A DNA stretch of 64,000 nucleotides, from contig NZ_KK073874.1 in assembly GCF_000585375.1 (NCBI RefSeq), forward strand, positions 7,909,913 to 7,973,912, written 5' to 3'. A program made the position numbers and the translations under genes. Numbering within the stretch: the first letter of the stretch is position 1; every line of letters starts with the position of its first letter. The notes beneath the pieces were generated by a model. That model made no database searches, had not been told where the DNA came from, and worked only from the letters and a program-made list of their open reading frames with translations. This document shows, piece after piece, positions 1 through 8,820 of the stretch. The DNA is from Cryptosporangium arvum DSM 44712 (GTDB taxonomy: Bacteria > Actinomycetota > Actinomycetes > Mycobacteriales > Cryptosporangiaceae).

Positions 1-1
1 G

Positions 2-709
2 GTGCTCGGCAACTCCATCGGCACCAACCAGGGCCTGTGGGCACCGCTGATCCCGACGTTCGCCCAGCGCTTCCGGGTGCTGGCGGTCGAGACGCGGGGC
101 CACGGCGGGTCCGAGGTGCTGCCCGGCCCGTACTCGCTCGCCGACCTGGGCGGGGATTTCCTCGCGGTGTTCGACGAGCTGGGGCTGGCGAGGGTGCGCT
201 ACGCCGGGCTGTCGATCGGCGGGATGATCGGCATGTGGCTGGCGTCGCACGCGCCGGAGCGCGTCGAGAAGCTCGCGCTGGTGTGCACGTCGGCGTACCT
301 GCCGCCGGCGACCGGCTGGATCTCGCGGGCGGAGACGGTCCGGGCCGAGGGCACCGGGGCGATCGCGGAGCTGGCGGCCGGGCGGTGGTTCACCGAGGGC
401 TTCCGGGAGCGTTCCCCGGACCGGGTGAAGGCCGCGATCGCGATGCTCGAGGCCACCTCGGACGAGGGTTACGCCGGGTGCTGCGAGGCGATCGCGGGGA
501 TGGACCTGCGCCCCGACCTGCACCGCATCACCGCCGACACGCTGGTGATCGCCGGTGCCGACGACCCGGCGACCCCGCCGTCGCACAGCCAGGCGATCGT
601 GTCGTCGGTGCGCGGCGCCCACCTGCAGATCGTGCCGGACGCGTCGCACCTGGCGACGCTGGAGCAGCCGGACACGATCGCCTCACTGATCATGGGAGCC
701 CTGGCGTGA
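2..709 (+). CDS. pcaD: 3-oxoadipate enol-lactonase, 5' end cut by window
   Basis: Alpha/beta hydrolase that hydrolyses 3-oxoadipate enol-lactone to 3-oxoadipate in the protocatechuate branch of the beta-ketoadipate pathway, in the cytoplasm. The nucleophile elbow GLSIGG is near residue 70, the acid in the GADDPATP segment and the catalytic His in DASH near the C-terminus. The in-frame GTG at 2 is only the window edge; the family normally has about 25 more N-terminal residues, so the gene is partial. It overlaps the next gene by four bases (GTGA), so the two are translationally coupled, and that neighbour confirms the pathway. Confidence 0.88.
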   Translation: MLGNSIGTNQGLWAPLIPTFAQRFRVLAVETRGHGGSEVLPGPYSLADLGGDFLAVFDELGLARVRYAGLSIGGMIGMWLASHAPERVEKLALVCTSAYLPPATGWISRAETVRAEGTGAIAELAAGRWFTEGFRERSPDRVKAAIAMLEATSDEGYAGCCEAIAGMDLRPDLHRITADTLVIAGADDPATPPSHSQAIVSSVRGAHLQIVPDASHLATLEQPDTIASLIMGALA

Positions 710-1083
710 ACGACGCCGACCGGCACGCCGCCGGGATGACGGTCCGGCGGGAAGTGCTCGGCGACGCGCACGTCGACCGGGCCACCGCGAACACCACCGA
801 CTTCACCGCCGACTTCCAGGACTTCATCACCCGCTACGCGTGGGGCGAGATCTGGACGCGCGACGGGCTCGACCGGAAGACACGCAGCTGCATGACGCTG
901 TCGCTGCTGGTCGCGCTCCGGGCCGAGAACGAGATCCCGATGCACGTCCGCGCGGCCCGGCGCAACGGCCTGACGCCGGACGAGATCAAGGAAGTGTTCC
1001 TGCACGCGGCGGTGTACGCCGGTGTCCCGGCGGCGAACTCGGCGTTCGCGCTCGCGCAGAAGGTGCTGGCCGAGGAGGAATGA
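706..1083 (+). CDS. pcaC: 4-carboxymuconolactone decarboxylase
   Basis: Decarboxylates 4-carboxymuconolactone to the enol-lactone used by PcaD. The 125-residue length is that of a stand-alone PcaC. The AhpD/CMD core is visible as the ARRNGLTPDEIKEVFLHAAVYAG region with the family pattern of a helix, then a His- and Ala-rich stretch. The GTG start at 706 overlaps the pcaD stop, which is why it was chosen over longer in-frame extensions that run back through pcaD. It is the last gene of the visible pca operon and converges on the IclR regulator 7 bases downstream. Confidence 0.92.
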   Translation: MNDADRHAAGMTVRREVLGDAHVDRATANTTDFTADFQDFITRYAWGEIWTRDGLDRKTRSCMTLSLLVALRAENEIPMHVRAARRNGLTPDEIKEVFLHAAVYAGVPAANSAFALAQKVLAEEE

Positions 1084-1090
1084 CGTGCCG

Positions 1091-1828
1091 CTACCGCGTG
1101 CGCGAGATACCACGCGCGGCGGCGCGCACGGCCGGCGCGAGGCCCAGGCGGTCGGCGCCTTCGCTGCGGACGACCACCGAGAGCGCGGCGATCACCCCCT
1201 CGTCACCGTCGGGGTCGAAGATCGGCGCCGCCACCGAGAGCGATTCCGGGTCGACGAGGCGGTCGCACACCGCGATCCCGGTGCGGCGGACCTCGGCGAG
1301 GATCGTGCGCAGGCGCCTCGGATCGGTGACCGTGTCCTTGGTGAACGACTTGAGCGGCTGCGCGAGCACCTCGTCCTGGAACTCCGGCGGCGCGTGGGCG
1401 AGCAGCACCTGCCCGACGCCGGTCGCGTGCAACGGCAGCCGCCCGCCGACGCGCGAGAGGATGTTCACCGCGTGCCGGCCGGTGATCCGCTCCACGTACA
1501 CGGCCTCGTGCCCGTCGCGCACGGCCAGCTGGACGTTCTCGTGCGTGACCTCGTACAGGTCCTCCAGGAACGGCAGGGCCCGCTCACGCAGCCCGAGCCC
1601 GCGCGGCGCCAGCGACGCGACCTCCCAGAGCCGCAGCCCGATGCGGTAGCGACCGGCCTCGTCGCGCTCCAGCGCCCCCCAGTCGGCGAGCTCGCCGACC
1701 AGCCGGTGCGCGGTGGTGAGCGGCAACCCGGCGCGACGACCGATCTCGGAGAGCGTCAGCCGCGGCTGCTGGGCCGTGAACGCGGCGAGGATCCCCAGCG
1801 CCTTGCTGGTCACCGAGGGTGTGGGCAT
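1091..1828 (-). CDS. IclR-family regulator, probable pca regulator
   Basis: Transcription factor of 245 residues. The N-terminal winged HTH lies at about residues 5-65 (ALGILAAF...LTLSEIGRRAGLPLTTAHRLV), followed by the IclR effector-binding domain with conserved ARVGGRLPLHATG-like and DPESLSVAAPIFDPDG segments. The ATG at 1828 places MPTPSVTSKAL at the start, as in relatives; the 26 residues upstream look non-coding. IclR proteins of the PcaR/PobR type control protocatechuate genes, and its position tail-to-tail with pcaDC suggests that role. The specific ligand is inference. Confidence 0.82.
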   Translation of the reverse strand: MPTPSVTSKALGILAAFTAQQPRLTLSEIGRRAGLPLTTAHRLVGELADWGALERDEAGRYRIGLRLWEVASLAPRGLGLRERALPFLEDLYEVTHENVQLAVRDGHEAVYVERITGRHAVNILSRVGGRLPLHATGVGQVLLAHAPPEFQDEVLAQPLKSFTKDTVTDPRRLRTILAEVRRTGIAVCDRLVDPESLSVAAPIFDPDGDEGVIAALSVVVRSEGADRLGLAPAVRAAARGISRTR

Positions 1829-1934
1829 ACCTGTGATTGTCGCCTCGATTCCCGCGCACCGGAATCTGGTGCCGGGACTCCCGGTTCGGCCGAGTAGTTG
1901 ATCCATACACCATTAATCGTTCGAGGAGTCGTGC

Positions 1935-2498
1935 ATGTCCAGGCTGCAGATCATCGTCGCCAGCACCCGTCCGGGCCGGGTCGGCCTCCCCGTCGGCCAG
2001 TGGGTCGAGGCCGCGGCCGGCAAGCACGGCGGCTTCGACGAGGTCGACCTCACCGACCTCGCCGAGCTCGACCTGCCGCTGATGGACGAGCCGAACCACC
2101 CCCGGCTCGCGCGCTACACCAAGGACCACACCAAGGAGTGGGCCGCCCGCGTCGGCGCCGCGGACGCGTACGTCTTCGTGCTGGCCGAGTACAACCACAG
2201 CTACACGGCCGGCGTGAAGAACGCGATCGACTACCTGCACAACGAGTGGCGGTACAAGCCGGCCGGGCTGGTCAGCTACGGCGGCGTGTCGGCCGGTCTG
2301 CGCGCGGCGCAGGCGTTCAAGCCGGTCCTGCTCTCGCTGAAGGTCGTGCCGATCGTGGAGGGCGTCATGATCCCGTTCGTCGGTCAGTTCCTCGACGACG
2401 AGCGCGTCTTCACGCCGAACGAGATGGTCGAGACGTCCGCCACCGCGATGCTCGACGAGCTGGGCCGCTGGAGCGGCGCGCTGACCTCGCTGCGGTGA
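1935..2498 (+). CDS. NAD(P)H-dependent FMN reductase family protein
   Basis: Flavodoxin-like reductase of 187 residues. It has the STRPGR phosphate-binding loop near residue 10 and the AEYNHSYTAGVKNAIDYL segment typical of NADPH-dependent FMN or azo/quinone reductases near residue 85. An AGGAG Shine-Dalgarno lies seven bases before the ATG at 1935. It is divergent from the IclR gene with about 105 bases between starts, so the regulator may also control it. The physiological acceptor (FMN, quinone or other) cannot be read from the sequence. Confidence 0.82.
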   Translation: MSRLQIIVASTRPGRVGLPVGQWVEAAAGKHGGFDEVDLTDLAELDLPLMDEPNHPRLARYTKDHTKEWAARVGAADAYVFVLAEYNHSYTAGVKNAIDYLHNEWRYKPAGLVSYGGVSAGLRAAQAFKPVLLSLKVVPIVEGVMIPFVGQFLDDERVFTPNEMVETSATAMLDELGRWSGALTSLR

Positions 2499-2569
2499 CG
2501 CGGGAGGGCGCGGCGCGCCACGGTACGCCGCGCCCGTTATTGGCGGGAATACGTCTTTTACACTAAAGC

Positions 2570-4294
2570 GTGGCTAATCACGGAACATCCACCTCGAACG
2601 AGCTGACCCACCGGCAGATCGTCACGATTCTGATCGGACTCATGCTCGGGATGTTCCTGAGCGCACTCGATCAGACCGTGGTGGCCACCGCGATCCGCAC
2701 GATCGCCGACGACCTGGACGGCTTCGACCTCCAGGCCTGGGCGACCACCGCGTTCCTGATCACGTCCACGATCGTGACGCCGCTCTACGGCAAGCTCTCC
2801 GACATCTACGGGCGCAAACCGCTGTTCGTGACCGCGATCGTGCTGTTCCTGATCGGCTCGCTGCTCTGCGGCACCGCGTCGTCGATGTACGAGCTCGCGG
2901 CCTACCGGGCGGTCCAGGGAATGGGCGCCGGCGGGCTGATGTCGCTGGCGTTCGCGATCATCGGCGACATCGTGCCGCCCCGGGAGCGCTCGAAGTACCA
3001 GGGCTACTTCATGGCGGTGTTCGGCACCTCGAGCGTGCTCGGGCCGGTGATCGGCGGGTTCTTCGCCGGAGCGGACTCCGTGCTGGGCGCGGCCGGGTGG
3101 CGCTGGATCTTCTGGGTGAACCTGCCGATCGGCGCCGTCGCGCTCGTCGTCGTCTACCGGTTCCTGCACGTCCCGCACTCGCCGCGCGACCACCGGATCG
3201 ACTGGCCGGGGGCGCTGGCCCTCGTGCTCGCGCTGGTGCCGCTGCTCACCGTCGCCGAGCAGGGCCGGGAGTGGGGCTGGGGCTCGGGGCGCGCGATCGG
3301 CTGCTACGTCGTCGGCGTGATCGGCACCGCGCTGTTCCTGCTGGCCGAACGCCGGTACGGGGACGAGGCCCTGCTCCCGCTGCGGATGTTCCGCGGGCGG
3401 ACGTACGCGGTGGGCTCGGCCGGCAGCCTGATCATCGGCATGGGCATGTTCGGCGCGATGGCACTGCTCCCGCAGTACCTGCAGATCGTCAAGGGCTCCT
3501 CGCCGACGATGGGCGGCCTGCAAATGCTGCCGCTGGTGGTCGGCATCATGAGCGCGGCCGCCGTCTCCGGGACGATCATCACCCGCACCGGGCGCTACAA
3601 GATCTTCCCGCTGATCGGCAGCGTGCTGATGGCGGTCGCGCTGCTGCTGTTCTCACGCATCGGCGCGGACACACCGCTGTGGCAGACGATGCTGATCATG
3701 GCCACGTTCGGCGCCGGGCTCGGCGTCAACATGCAGCCGGTGATCCTCGCCGTGCAGAACGCCGTCGACCCGCGCGACATGGGGGTCGCGACGGCCGCGG
3801 TCACGTTCTTCCGCCAGATGGGCGGCACGCTCGGCACCGCGGTGTTCCTGTCGGTGCTGTTCACCGGCCTCACCAGGGACATCGGTACGCGGGTCGCGGA
3901 GGCGTCGCAGACCGCGGAGTACCGGGCCGCTCTCGCCGCCCACCCCGAGCAGGCCGCCACGCTCCAGGCCGCGAACAGCGGTTCGCTCTCCGACACGTCG
4001 TTCATCAACACGCTGGACGCCGTGCTCGCCCACCCGTTCAAGGTCGGCTTCTCCGACGCGATGAGCACGGTGTTCCTGCTGGCGGCGGCGATCATGGTGA
4101 TCGGCGCGGTCGTCATGTGGATGCTGCCCGAGCTGCCGCTGCGCAGCCAGAGCGGCCTGCAGGCCCGCGCGGCCGCCGAGAGCGCCCCGGCCGCCCCGGC
4201 CGCTGCCGTCGACCTGGACGACAGCGACCTCGACCTGAACGACCCGGACCTGCGTGAGCTCAACGACGAGACGTCGCGGCCTAGGTCGTCGTGA
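2570..4294 (+). CDS. MFS drug:H+ antiporter, DHA2 (EmrB/QacA-type)
   Basis: Membrane exporter of 574 residues, the usual size for 14-helix DHA2 proteins. Motif D1 (LDQTVVATAIRTIADDL) is in helix 1, motif A (GKLSDIYGRKP) lies between helices 2 and 3, and motif C (GTSSVLGPVIGG) is in helix 5. The tail after residue 520 is hydrophilic, rich in Ala, Pro and Asp. The GTG start at 2570 sits seven bases after a TACACTAAAG stretch and may be leaderless. The 3' end overlaps the convergent transpeptidase gene by 14 bases. Substrate range is unknown. Confidence 0.88.
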   Translation: MANHGTSTSNELTHRQIVTILIGLMLGMFLSALDQTVVATAIRTIADDLDGFDLQAWATTAFLITSTIVTPLYGKLSDIYGRKPLFVTAIVLFLIGSLLCGTASSMYELAAYRAVQGMGAGGLMSLAFAIIGDIVPPRERSKYQGYFMAVFGTSSVLGPVIGGFFAGADSVLGAAGWRWIFWVNLPIGAVALVVVYRFLHVPHSPRDHRIDWPGALALVLALVPLLTVAEQGREWGWGSGRAIGCYVVGVIGTALFLLAERRYGDEALLPLRMFRGRTYAVGSAGSLIIGMGMFGAMALLPQYLQIVKGSSPTMGGLQMLPLVVGIMSAAAVSGTIITRTGRYKIFPLIGSVLMAVALLLFSRIGADTPLWQTMLIMATFGAGLGVNMQPVILAVQNAVDPRDMGVATAAVTFFRQMGGTLGTAVFLSVLFTGLTRDIGTRVAEASQTAEYRAALAAHPEQAATLQAANSGSLSDTSFINTLDAVLAHPFKVGFSDAMSTVFLLAAAIMVIGAVVMWMLPELPLRSQSGLQARAAAESAPAAPAAAVDLDDSDLDLNDPDLRELNDETSRPRSS

Positions 4295-5534
4295 CCGCGC
4301 CGGTCTTGGAGTGCGTCAGCCAGTCCTCGAAGTCGAGCGTCCAGTCGCTGTACCCGTTGCCGAGCTCGACCGTCGTCTCGGTGTTCTTGACCGTGACCGG
4401 GTCGCCGACCTGCAGCCGCTCGTAGAGCCAGATCGCGTTCGCCTCGGACACGTTGATGCAGCCGTGCGAGACGTTCTCCTTGCCCTGCTGCTCCACCGAC
4501 CACGGCGCCGAGTGAATGAACTCGCCGCCCCAGGTGAGCCGCATCGGGTACTCGACCTTGGTGCGGTAACCGTCGGGCGAGTCGACCGCCAGGCCGTAGG
4601 TCGACGAGTCGAACATCGCCTCGCGACGCTTGTCGATGACGACCATCGTGCCGCTGCTCGACGGGTACTTCGGCTTGCCCAGGCTGATCGGCATCGACCT
4701 CACGACCTCGCCACCCTCGGACACCTTCATCGTGTGCGTCGAGGAGTCGGCCACCAGCCGCCGGTTGGTGCCGATCTTGAAGTCGATCGTCATGTCGGTG
4801 CGGCCCCAGACGCCGTCGGCGACCGGCCGGCCCGCGCTGTCGACCGTGACGTGGACCTTGCTGCCCGCGGCCCAGTACTCCGACGGCCGGAAGTGCAGTT
4901 CGGTGGAGCTGACCCAGCCCCACGCGCCGGTCGTCGGCGGCTCCGAGCTGACCTTCAGCATCTTCTCGTACGCGGTGCGCGCCGCGTCGCTCTTCACCGA
5001 GCGGCTCAGCTTCAACACGATCGGCATGCCGACGCCGTAGCTCTTGTTGTCGCCGAGCGGGCTCGACGCGCGGACCGAGCTGTCCGCACCCGGCGTCGGG
5101 ACCGTCGCGAACTTCGAGGTCAGCGGCGCGCCGCCTCCGGTCGTCGTGACCGAGACGGTGTAGGTGGCGCCGAACGAGAGCTTGCCCTTGCTCGCCCAGC
5201 TGCGCTTGTCCGCGCCGACCTCGCCCTCGACCGCGTCACCCTTGTCGGACTTCACCGACACGGCGGTGATCGTGTCCTTGTCGATCGAGAGCGTGATCGG
5301 GTCCGTCGGCGGGACCGCGGTCGCGTCCGCGGCCGGCTTCACGGTGAGCTTCGGACCGTCGGGCGAGGGGGACGTCGTCGGGTCGGCGCCGTTGCCGCTG
5401 CCGCTGCCGCCGTCTCCGCTACCCGAACCGGAGCAGCCGGCCACCAGAAGAGCGGTCGCGAGCAACGCGACCAGCAGGATCAGACGGCCCCGGACGCCGC
5501 GGGGGCCGGCGCCAGGGAGGACGGGGGGAGTCAC
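4281..5534 (-). CDS. L,D-transpeptidase lipoprotein with Ig-like domains
   Basis: Cell-wall enzyme expected to make 3-3 cross-links in peptidoglycan outside the membrane. From the GTG at 5534 (GGAG seven bases upstream) it is 417 residues: a basic N-terminus, a hydrophobic stretch and the lipobox LLVAGC, then a Gly/Ser linker, two Ig-like domains (YkuD-associated type) and the YkuD catalytic domain with SHGCINVS, whose Cys is the nucleophile. The size and domain order match mycobacterial LdtMt2-type enzymes. Longer in-frame starts upstream would bury the signal peptide. Confidence 0.88.
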   Translation of the reverse strand: MTPPVLPGAGPRGVRGRLILLVALLATALLVAGCSGSGSGDGGSGSGNGADPTTSPSPDGPKLTVKPAADATAVPPTDPITLSIDKDTITAVSVKSDKGDAVEGEVGADKRSWASKGKLSFGATYTVSVTTTGGGAPLTSKFATVPTPGADSSVRASSPLGDNKSYGVGMPIVLKLSRSVKSDAARTAYEKMLKVSSEPPTTGAWGWVSSTELHFRPSEYWAAGSKVHVTVDSAGRPVADGVWGRTDMTIDFKIGTNRRLVADSSTHTMKVSEGGEVVRSMPISLGKPKYPSSSGTMVVIDKRREAMFDSSTYGLAVDSPDGYRTKVEYPMRLTWGGEFIHSAPWSVEQQGKENVSHGCINVSEANAIWLYERLQVGDPVTVKNTETTVELGNGYSDWTLDFEDWLTHSKTGAVTTT

Positions 5535-5773
5535 GAGCAGCTCCGGGGAGAGACGGTGCGCCGCAGGACGACCTGGGGCGCGATCAGCCGCTCCATCGTG
5601 CCTCAAGATTTCAAGTCTGAAGGATGAGGCCGACCCGGGCGGTCGAAGGTGGTTAATAAGCTTCAGTTAACGCTAGTTGTGGTCCAGGCTAAGGCACGCC
5701 CCGGCGACCCTTTGTCCGGTGTACCCCTCCGCCGAAGAGACGGAGATTTCCGGCCGGACCGCGTGCAACCAAT

Positions 5774-8188
5774 TCACTCCGGTGGACCGTCGGGCCCACC
5801 GCGGGCCGCCAGCACGATCTTGGCGTCGTCGGGGTCGAGCGGCGGATAGAAGAAGAAGCCCTGGGCCCCGTGGCAGCCGAGTTTCATCAGCTCAGCGCGT
5901 TGCTGAGCGGTCTCGACGCCCTCGGCGATCGCGCGCAGGCCCAGCGTGTGGGCCAGCCCGACGGTCATCCGGACCACCGCTTCGGCCTGGCGGGAGCTCT
6001 CCATCGCGATCACGAACTGCCGGTCGATCTTGATCTCGTCCACGGTGACGCGCGCCACCGAGGTGAGCGACGAGAACCCGGTGCCGAAATCGTCCAGGGA
6101 GAGCCGCACGCCTCGGTCGCGTAGCGCGGTGAGCACCTCGTCGACGACCTCGAGCTCGCTCATCATCGCGGTCTCGGTGATCTCCAACACCAAACGGTCC
6201 GGCGGCACGTCGAACTCGGCCAGCAGGCGGCTGACCTCGTCGGGCAGGTCGCGATCGAGCAGCGACCGCGCCGAGAGGTTCACCGCGACCGGCGCGTCGA
6301 TGCCGTCGTCGAGCCAGGTGCGGTAGGTGCCCAGGGCCAGTTCGAAGACCCGCCGGGTCAGCGGCGCGATCAGGTCGGTGTGCTCCAGGTCCGGGATGAA
6401 GGACGCCGGGCTCAGCATCCCCCGGCGGGGATGGCGCCAGCGCACCAGCACCTCGGCGCCGAGCGGCTTGCCGGCGACGAGGTCGACGCTGGGCTGCAGC
6501 TGGATGATGATCTGGTCGTCGGCCGCGAGGGCGGCCTGCATCTCGGAGGCCAACGCCAGCCGGTCGACGCTCGCGGTGTCGCGCTCGGCGTCGAACTCCA
6601 GCAGCTGGACGCCGCCCGCCTTGGCGCGGAACATCGCCGAGTCCGCCCGGCGCAGCAGCTCGACCGTGTCGCAGCCGCCGGTCTCCACCGCGACGATCCC
6701 GGCGGTGGCCTCGATCGAGAGCTCCACCCCGTCGACGACGAGCGGGCCGCCGAGCGCACCGAGGAGCGTCTCGGCCCGGGCGTGCGCGTGCGCCGACGCC
6801 GCGCCCTGACTGGCCTGCCCGGGCATCAGCAGCGCGAACTCGTCGCCGTGCAGCCGCGCGAGCGTCTCCCCCGGCGCCACCCGGACCCGGAGCCGCTCGG
6901 CGACGACACGCAGCAGGTCGTCACCGGCCTCGTGCCCGAGCGTGTCGTTGACCTGGCGGAAGTGGTCGAGGTCGAGCAGGAGCAGGGCGACCGTGCCGTG
7001 TCCGCTGGTCAGCACCGCGTTGCCCTCGGCCATCAGGCAGGCGCGGTTGGCCAGGCCGGTCAGCGCGTCCTGCGTCGCGAGGTCGTGCAGCTGCTGGTGG
7101 ACGTACGCGTTCTGCATGGTGCCGGCCAGCGCGCTTCCCAGCGTGGCCAGCGCGAGCTGCTCGCGCTCGGGCAGCCGCACCTGCGAGCGGAAGCACAGCC
7201 GCAGCTCGCCGAACGAGGGACCGGAGCCGTTGACGAGCGAGACCGGGAACATCGTCTGCTCGGGGCGGTAGAGGCCGGGCTTGCCCTGCCAGATCTCGCC
7301 GGCGGCGTCACCGCGGGTGAGTACCGCGTCGCCGTTGGCCCGCTTCCACTCGACCTCGACGACGTCGGCGCCGAAGAGTTTGGCCGACTCGACGATGGCA
7401 GTCCGTAACACTGCGTCGATATCGAGGTGACCCATTTCCTGTGTGGCCGCGGACAGCCGCTGCCACATCCGGCGCTCGATCCGGGTGCGGACCCGGCCGG
7501 CGAAGCCTTCGATCAGCAGCCAGAGCACCGGCGGGAGAACCACGAGTAGATAAGGCGCGTAGCGGGCGACCGCGAGAATGAGCGCGCCGATCGCCAGATT
7601 GAGCAGGAGTCCGAGCGCGCGGGTGCCGACACCTTCGAAGACGACGGAGCGGAACGTGTCACCGCGCGAGAACGCGACCGCCGCCGCACAGGCCAGCTCG
7701 CTCACCACCGCGGAGATCGCGGCCATCGCGGTCAGCGCGAGCGCTCCGCGCCAGCTGATCGGATCGGGTTGCGCACCGGCGATCGCCACCATGGCGGTCG
7801 CGGCCGCACTGACTCCGACAATTGTCGTGGCGACGTTGAACCAGGCTTTGACCGGATCGAATCGCTTCCAGGCCATCGCGCCGGCGGTGCCGATCGCAGC
7901 GGTCAGGACGGTCCAGCCGGGCGGCAGCAAAACCAGCCCGACGATGAGAACGGCCTCGCCCCAGTCGACGAGGATGCCGCTGCCGCCGATGTAGCGGCGC
8001 ACGATCCAGATCCGGCTGATCGCCACCATCAGGGTGACGAGCGGGACGGCCCACCAGTCGGTGCCGGGCGCGGGCAATGTGAGCGCGACCCCGGCAATAC
8101 AGACCGCCGCCAATACGGTCATACCCGTGATCAAGGCGCGAAGACGACTGGGAAGTGACAGTCGCTGGGCGCTGATAACCGCGTCCAC
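5774..8188 (-). CDS. Membrane GGDEF-EAL protein (cyclic di-GMP turnover)
   Basis: Protein of 804 residues from the GTG at 8188, which follows a strong GGGAGG Shine-Dalgarno. Roughly residues 20-225 form about eight membrane helices (MASE-like sensor), then a GAF-like linker, a GGDEF domain and an EAL domain. The GGDEF signature reads RLHGDEF, so the first Gly of GGDEF is His. The EAL domain reads EVLVRW in place of EALVRW but keeps NLSARS, LEITE, DDFGTG, KIDR, EGVE and QGFFF. I infer a likely phosphodiesterase with a weakened or regulatory cyclase domain. It lies about 185 bases downstream of, and on the same strand as, the heptapeptide array. Confidence 0.88.
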   Translation of the reverse strand: MDAVISAQRLSLPSRLRALITGMTVLAAVCIAGVALTLPAPGTDWWAVPLVTLMVAISRIWIVRRYIGGSGILVDWGEAVLIVGLVLLPPGWTVLTAAIGTAGAMAWKRFDPVKAWFNVATTIVGVSAAATAMVAIAGAQPDPISWRGALALTAMAAISAVVSELACAAAVAFSRGDTFRSVVFEGVGTRALGLLLNLAIGALILAVARYAPYLLVVLPPVLWLLIEGFAGRVRTRIERRMWQRLSAATQEMGHLDIDAVLRTAIVESAKLFGADVVEVEWKRANGDAVLTRGDAAGEIWQGKPGLYRPEQTMFPVSLVNGSGPSFGELRLCFRSQVRLPEREQLALATLGSALAGTMQNAYVHQQLHDLATQDALTGLANRACLMAEGNAVLTSGHGTVALLLLDLDHFRQVNDTLGHEAGDDLLRVVAERLRVRVAPGETLARLHGDEFALLMPGQASQGAASAHAHARAETLLGALGGPLVVDGVELSIEATAGIVAVETGGCDTVELLRRADSAMFRAKAGGVQLLEFDAERDTASVDRLALASEMQAALAADDQIIIQLQPSVDLVAGKPLGAEVLVRWRHPRRGMLSPASFIPDLEHTDLIAPLTRRVFELALGTYRTWLDDGIDAPVAVNLSARSLLDRDLPDEVSRLLAEFDVPPDRLVLEITETAMMSELEVVDEVLTALRDRGVRLSLDDFGTGFSSLTSVARVTVDEIKIDRQFVIAMESSRQAEAVVRMTVGLAHTLGLRAIAEGVETAQQRAELMKLGCHGAQGFFFYPPLDPDDAKIVLAARGGPDGPPE

Positions 8189-8373
8189 GCCGCCTCCCTC
8201 GATCTCGCCGACGCGACCGATACGGCCGCGCAAGCACGATCCTCTCCGACGGAGGGCGGTGCGTCACGGGTTATGGAGCGATAGATGGGTGAGCTTCAAC
8301 CACTCACGTTCGTAGAGCCCTTCCGGGCATCAATTTATGAGCCGTCAATGACCGAACGGCTACGCTGCGCAGT

Positions 8374-8397
8374 TTAGCCCCAGGTGGCGCCACGCAT
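8374..8397 (-). CDS. Heptapeptide gene, copy 7, last (MRGATWG)
   Basis: ATG with AAGGGAG seven bases upstream; codons CGT GGC GCC ACC TGG GGC, and the only TAA stop. It is the copy nearest the GGDEF-EAL gene. The gap to that gene (8189-8373) contains no further copy and only a weak GCCC/GGGC hairpin. Confidence 0.75.
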   Translation of the reverse strand: MRGATWG

Positions 8398-8441
8398 CAC
8401 GCAACTCCCTTCTGGATGCAATTCCCTACCGCGGTCGGCGC

Positions 8442-8465
8442 TCAGCCCCAGGTCGCACCACGCAT
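8442..8465 (-). CDS. Heptapeptide gene, copy 6 (MRGATWG)
   Basis: ATG with GGAGGG seven bases upstream; codons CGT GGT GCG ACC TGG GGC, stop TGA. Confidence 0.75.
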   Translation of the reverse strand: MRGATWG

Positions 8466-8523
8466 TGCGGTTCCCTCCATTCCCACCAGTAACGAATTTC
8501 CACTCCGACCACAAAGGGGGCAA

Positions 8524-8547
8524 TCAGCCCCAGGTCGCACCGCGCAT
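8524..8547 (-). CDS. Heptapeptide gene, copy 5 (MRGATWG)
   Basis: ATG with AGGAGG nine bases upstream, the best Shine-Dalgarno of the array; codons CGC GGT GCG ACC TGG GGC, stop TGA. Confidence 0.75.
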   Translation of the reverse strand: MRGATWG

Positions 8548-8599
8548 CGTCGAGCACCTCCTCTCGCCCTTCACTGCACTCGCCGTCCGTTCGTTCGGT

Positions 8600-8623
8600 T
8601 CAGCCCCACGTAGCGCCTCGCAT
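8600..8623 (-). CDS. Heptapeptide gene, copy 4 (MRGATWG)
   Basis: ATG with AAGGGCGG six bases upstream; codons CGA GGC GCT ACG TGG GGC, stop TGA. This copy uses rare codons for a high-GC genome (CGA, GCT) without changing the peptide. Confidence 0.75.
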   Translation of the reverse strand: MRGATWG

Positions 8624-8668
8624 CGCACACCGCCCTTCGGATCCCGTACCGCTGTCCACATCCGACCG

Positions 8669-8692
8669 TCAGCCCCACGTCGCGCCGCGCAC
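8669..8692 (-). CDS. Heptapeptide gene, copy 3 (GTG start)
   Basis: The only copy starting with GTG; GGAGG lies six bases upstream. Codons CGC GGC GCG ACG TGG GGC, stop TGA. The change ATG to GTG still gives formyl-methionine at the start. Confidence 0.75.
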   Translation of the reverse strand: MRGATWG

Positions 8693-8738
8693 GGTCCACC
8701 TCCGATCGTGAGCACCTGATCCGGCACATCGGACAAAC

Positions 8739-8762
8739 TCAGCCCCAAGTTGCTCCACGCAT
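8739..8762 (-). CDS. Heptapeptide gene, copy 2 (MRGATWG)
   Basis: ATG preceded by AAGGGAGG nine bases upstream; codons CGT GGA GCA ACT TGG GGC, stop TGA. The spacer before it is 58 bases and distinctly AT-rich. Confidence 0.75.
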   Translation of the reverse strand: MRGATWG

Positions 8763-8820
8763 CACTAAACACCTCCCTTCACTTCAGTCCAACCATTCCC
8801 ACTATTCATTTTGATTAAAT

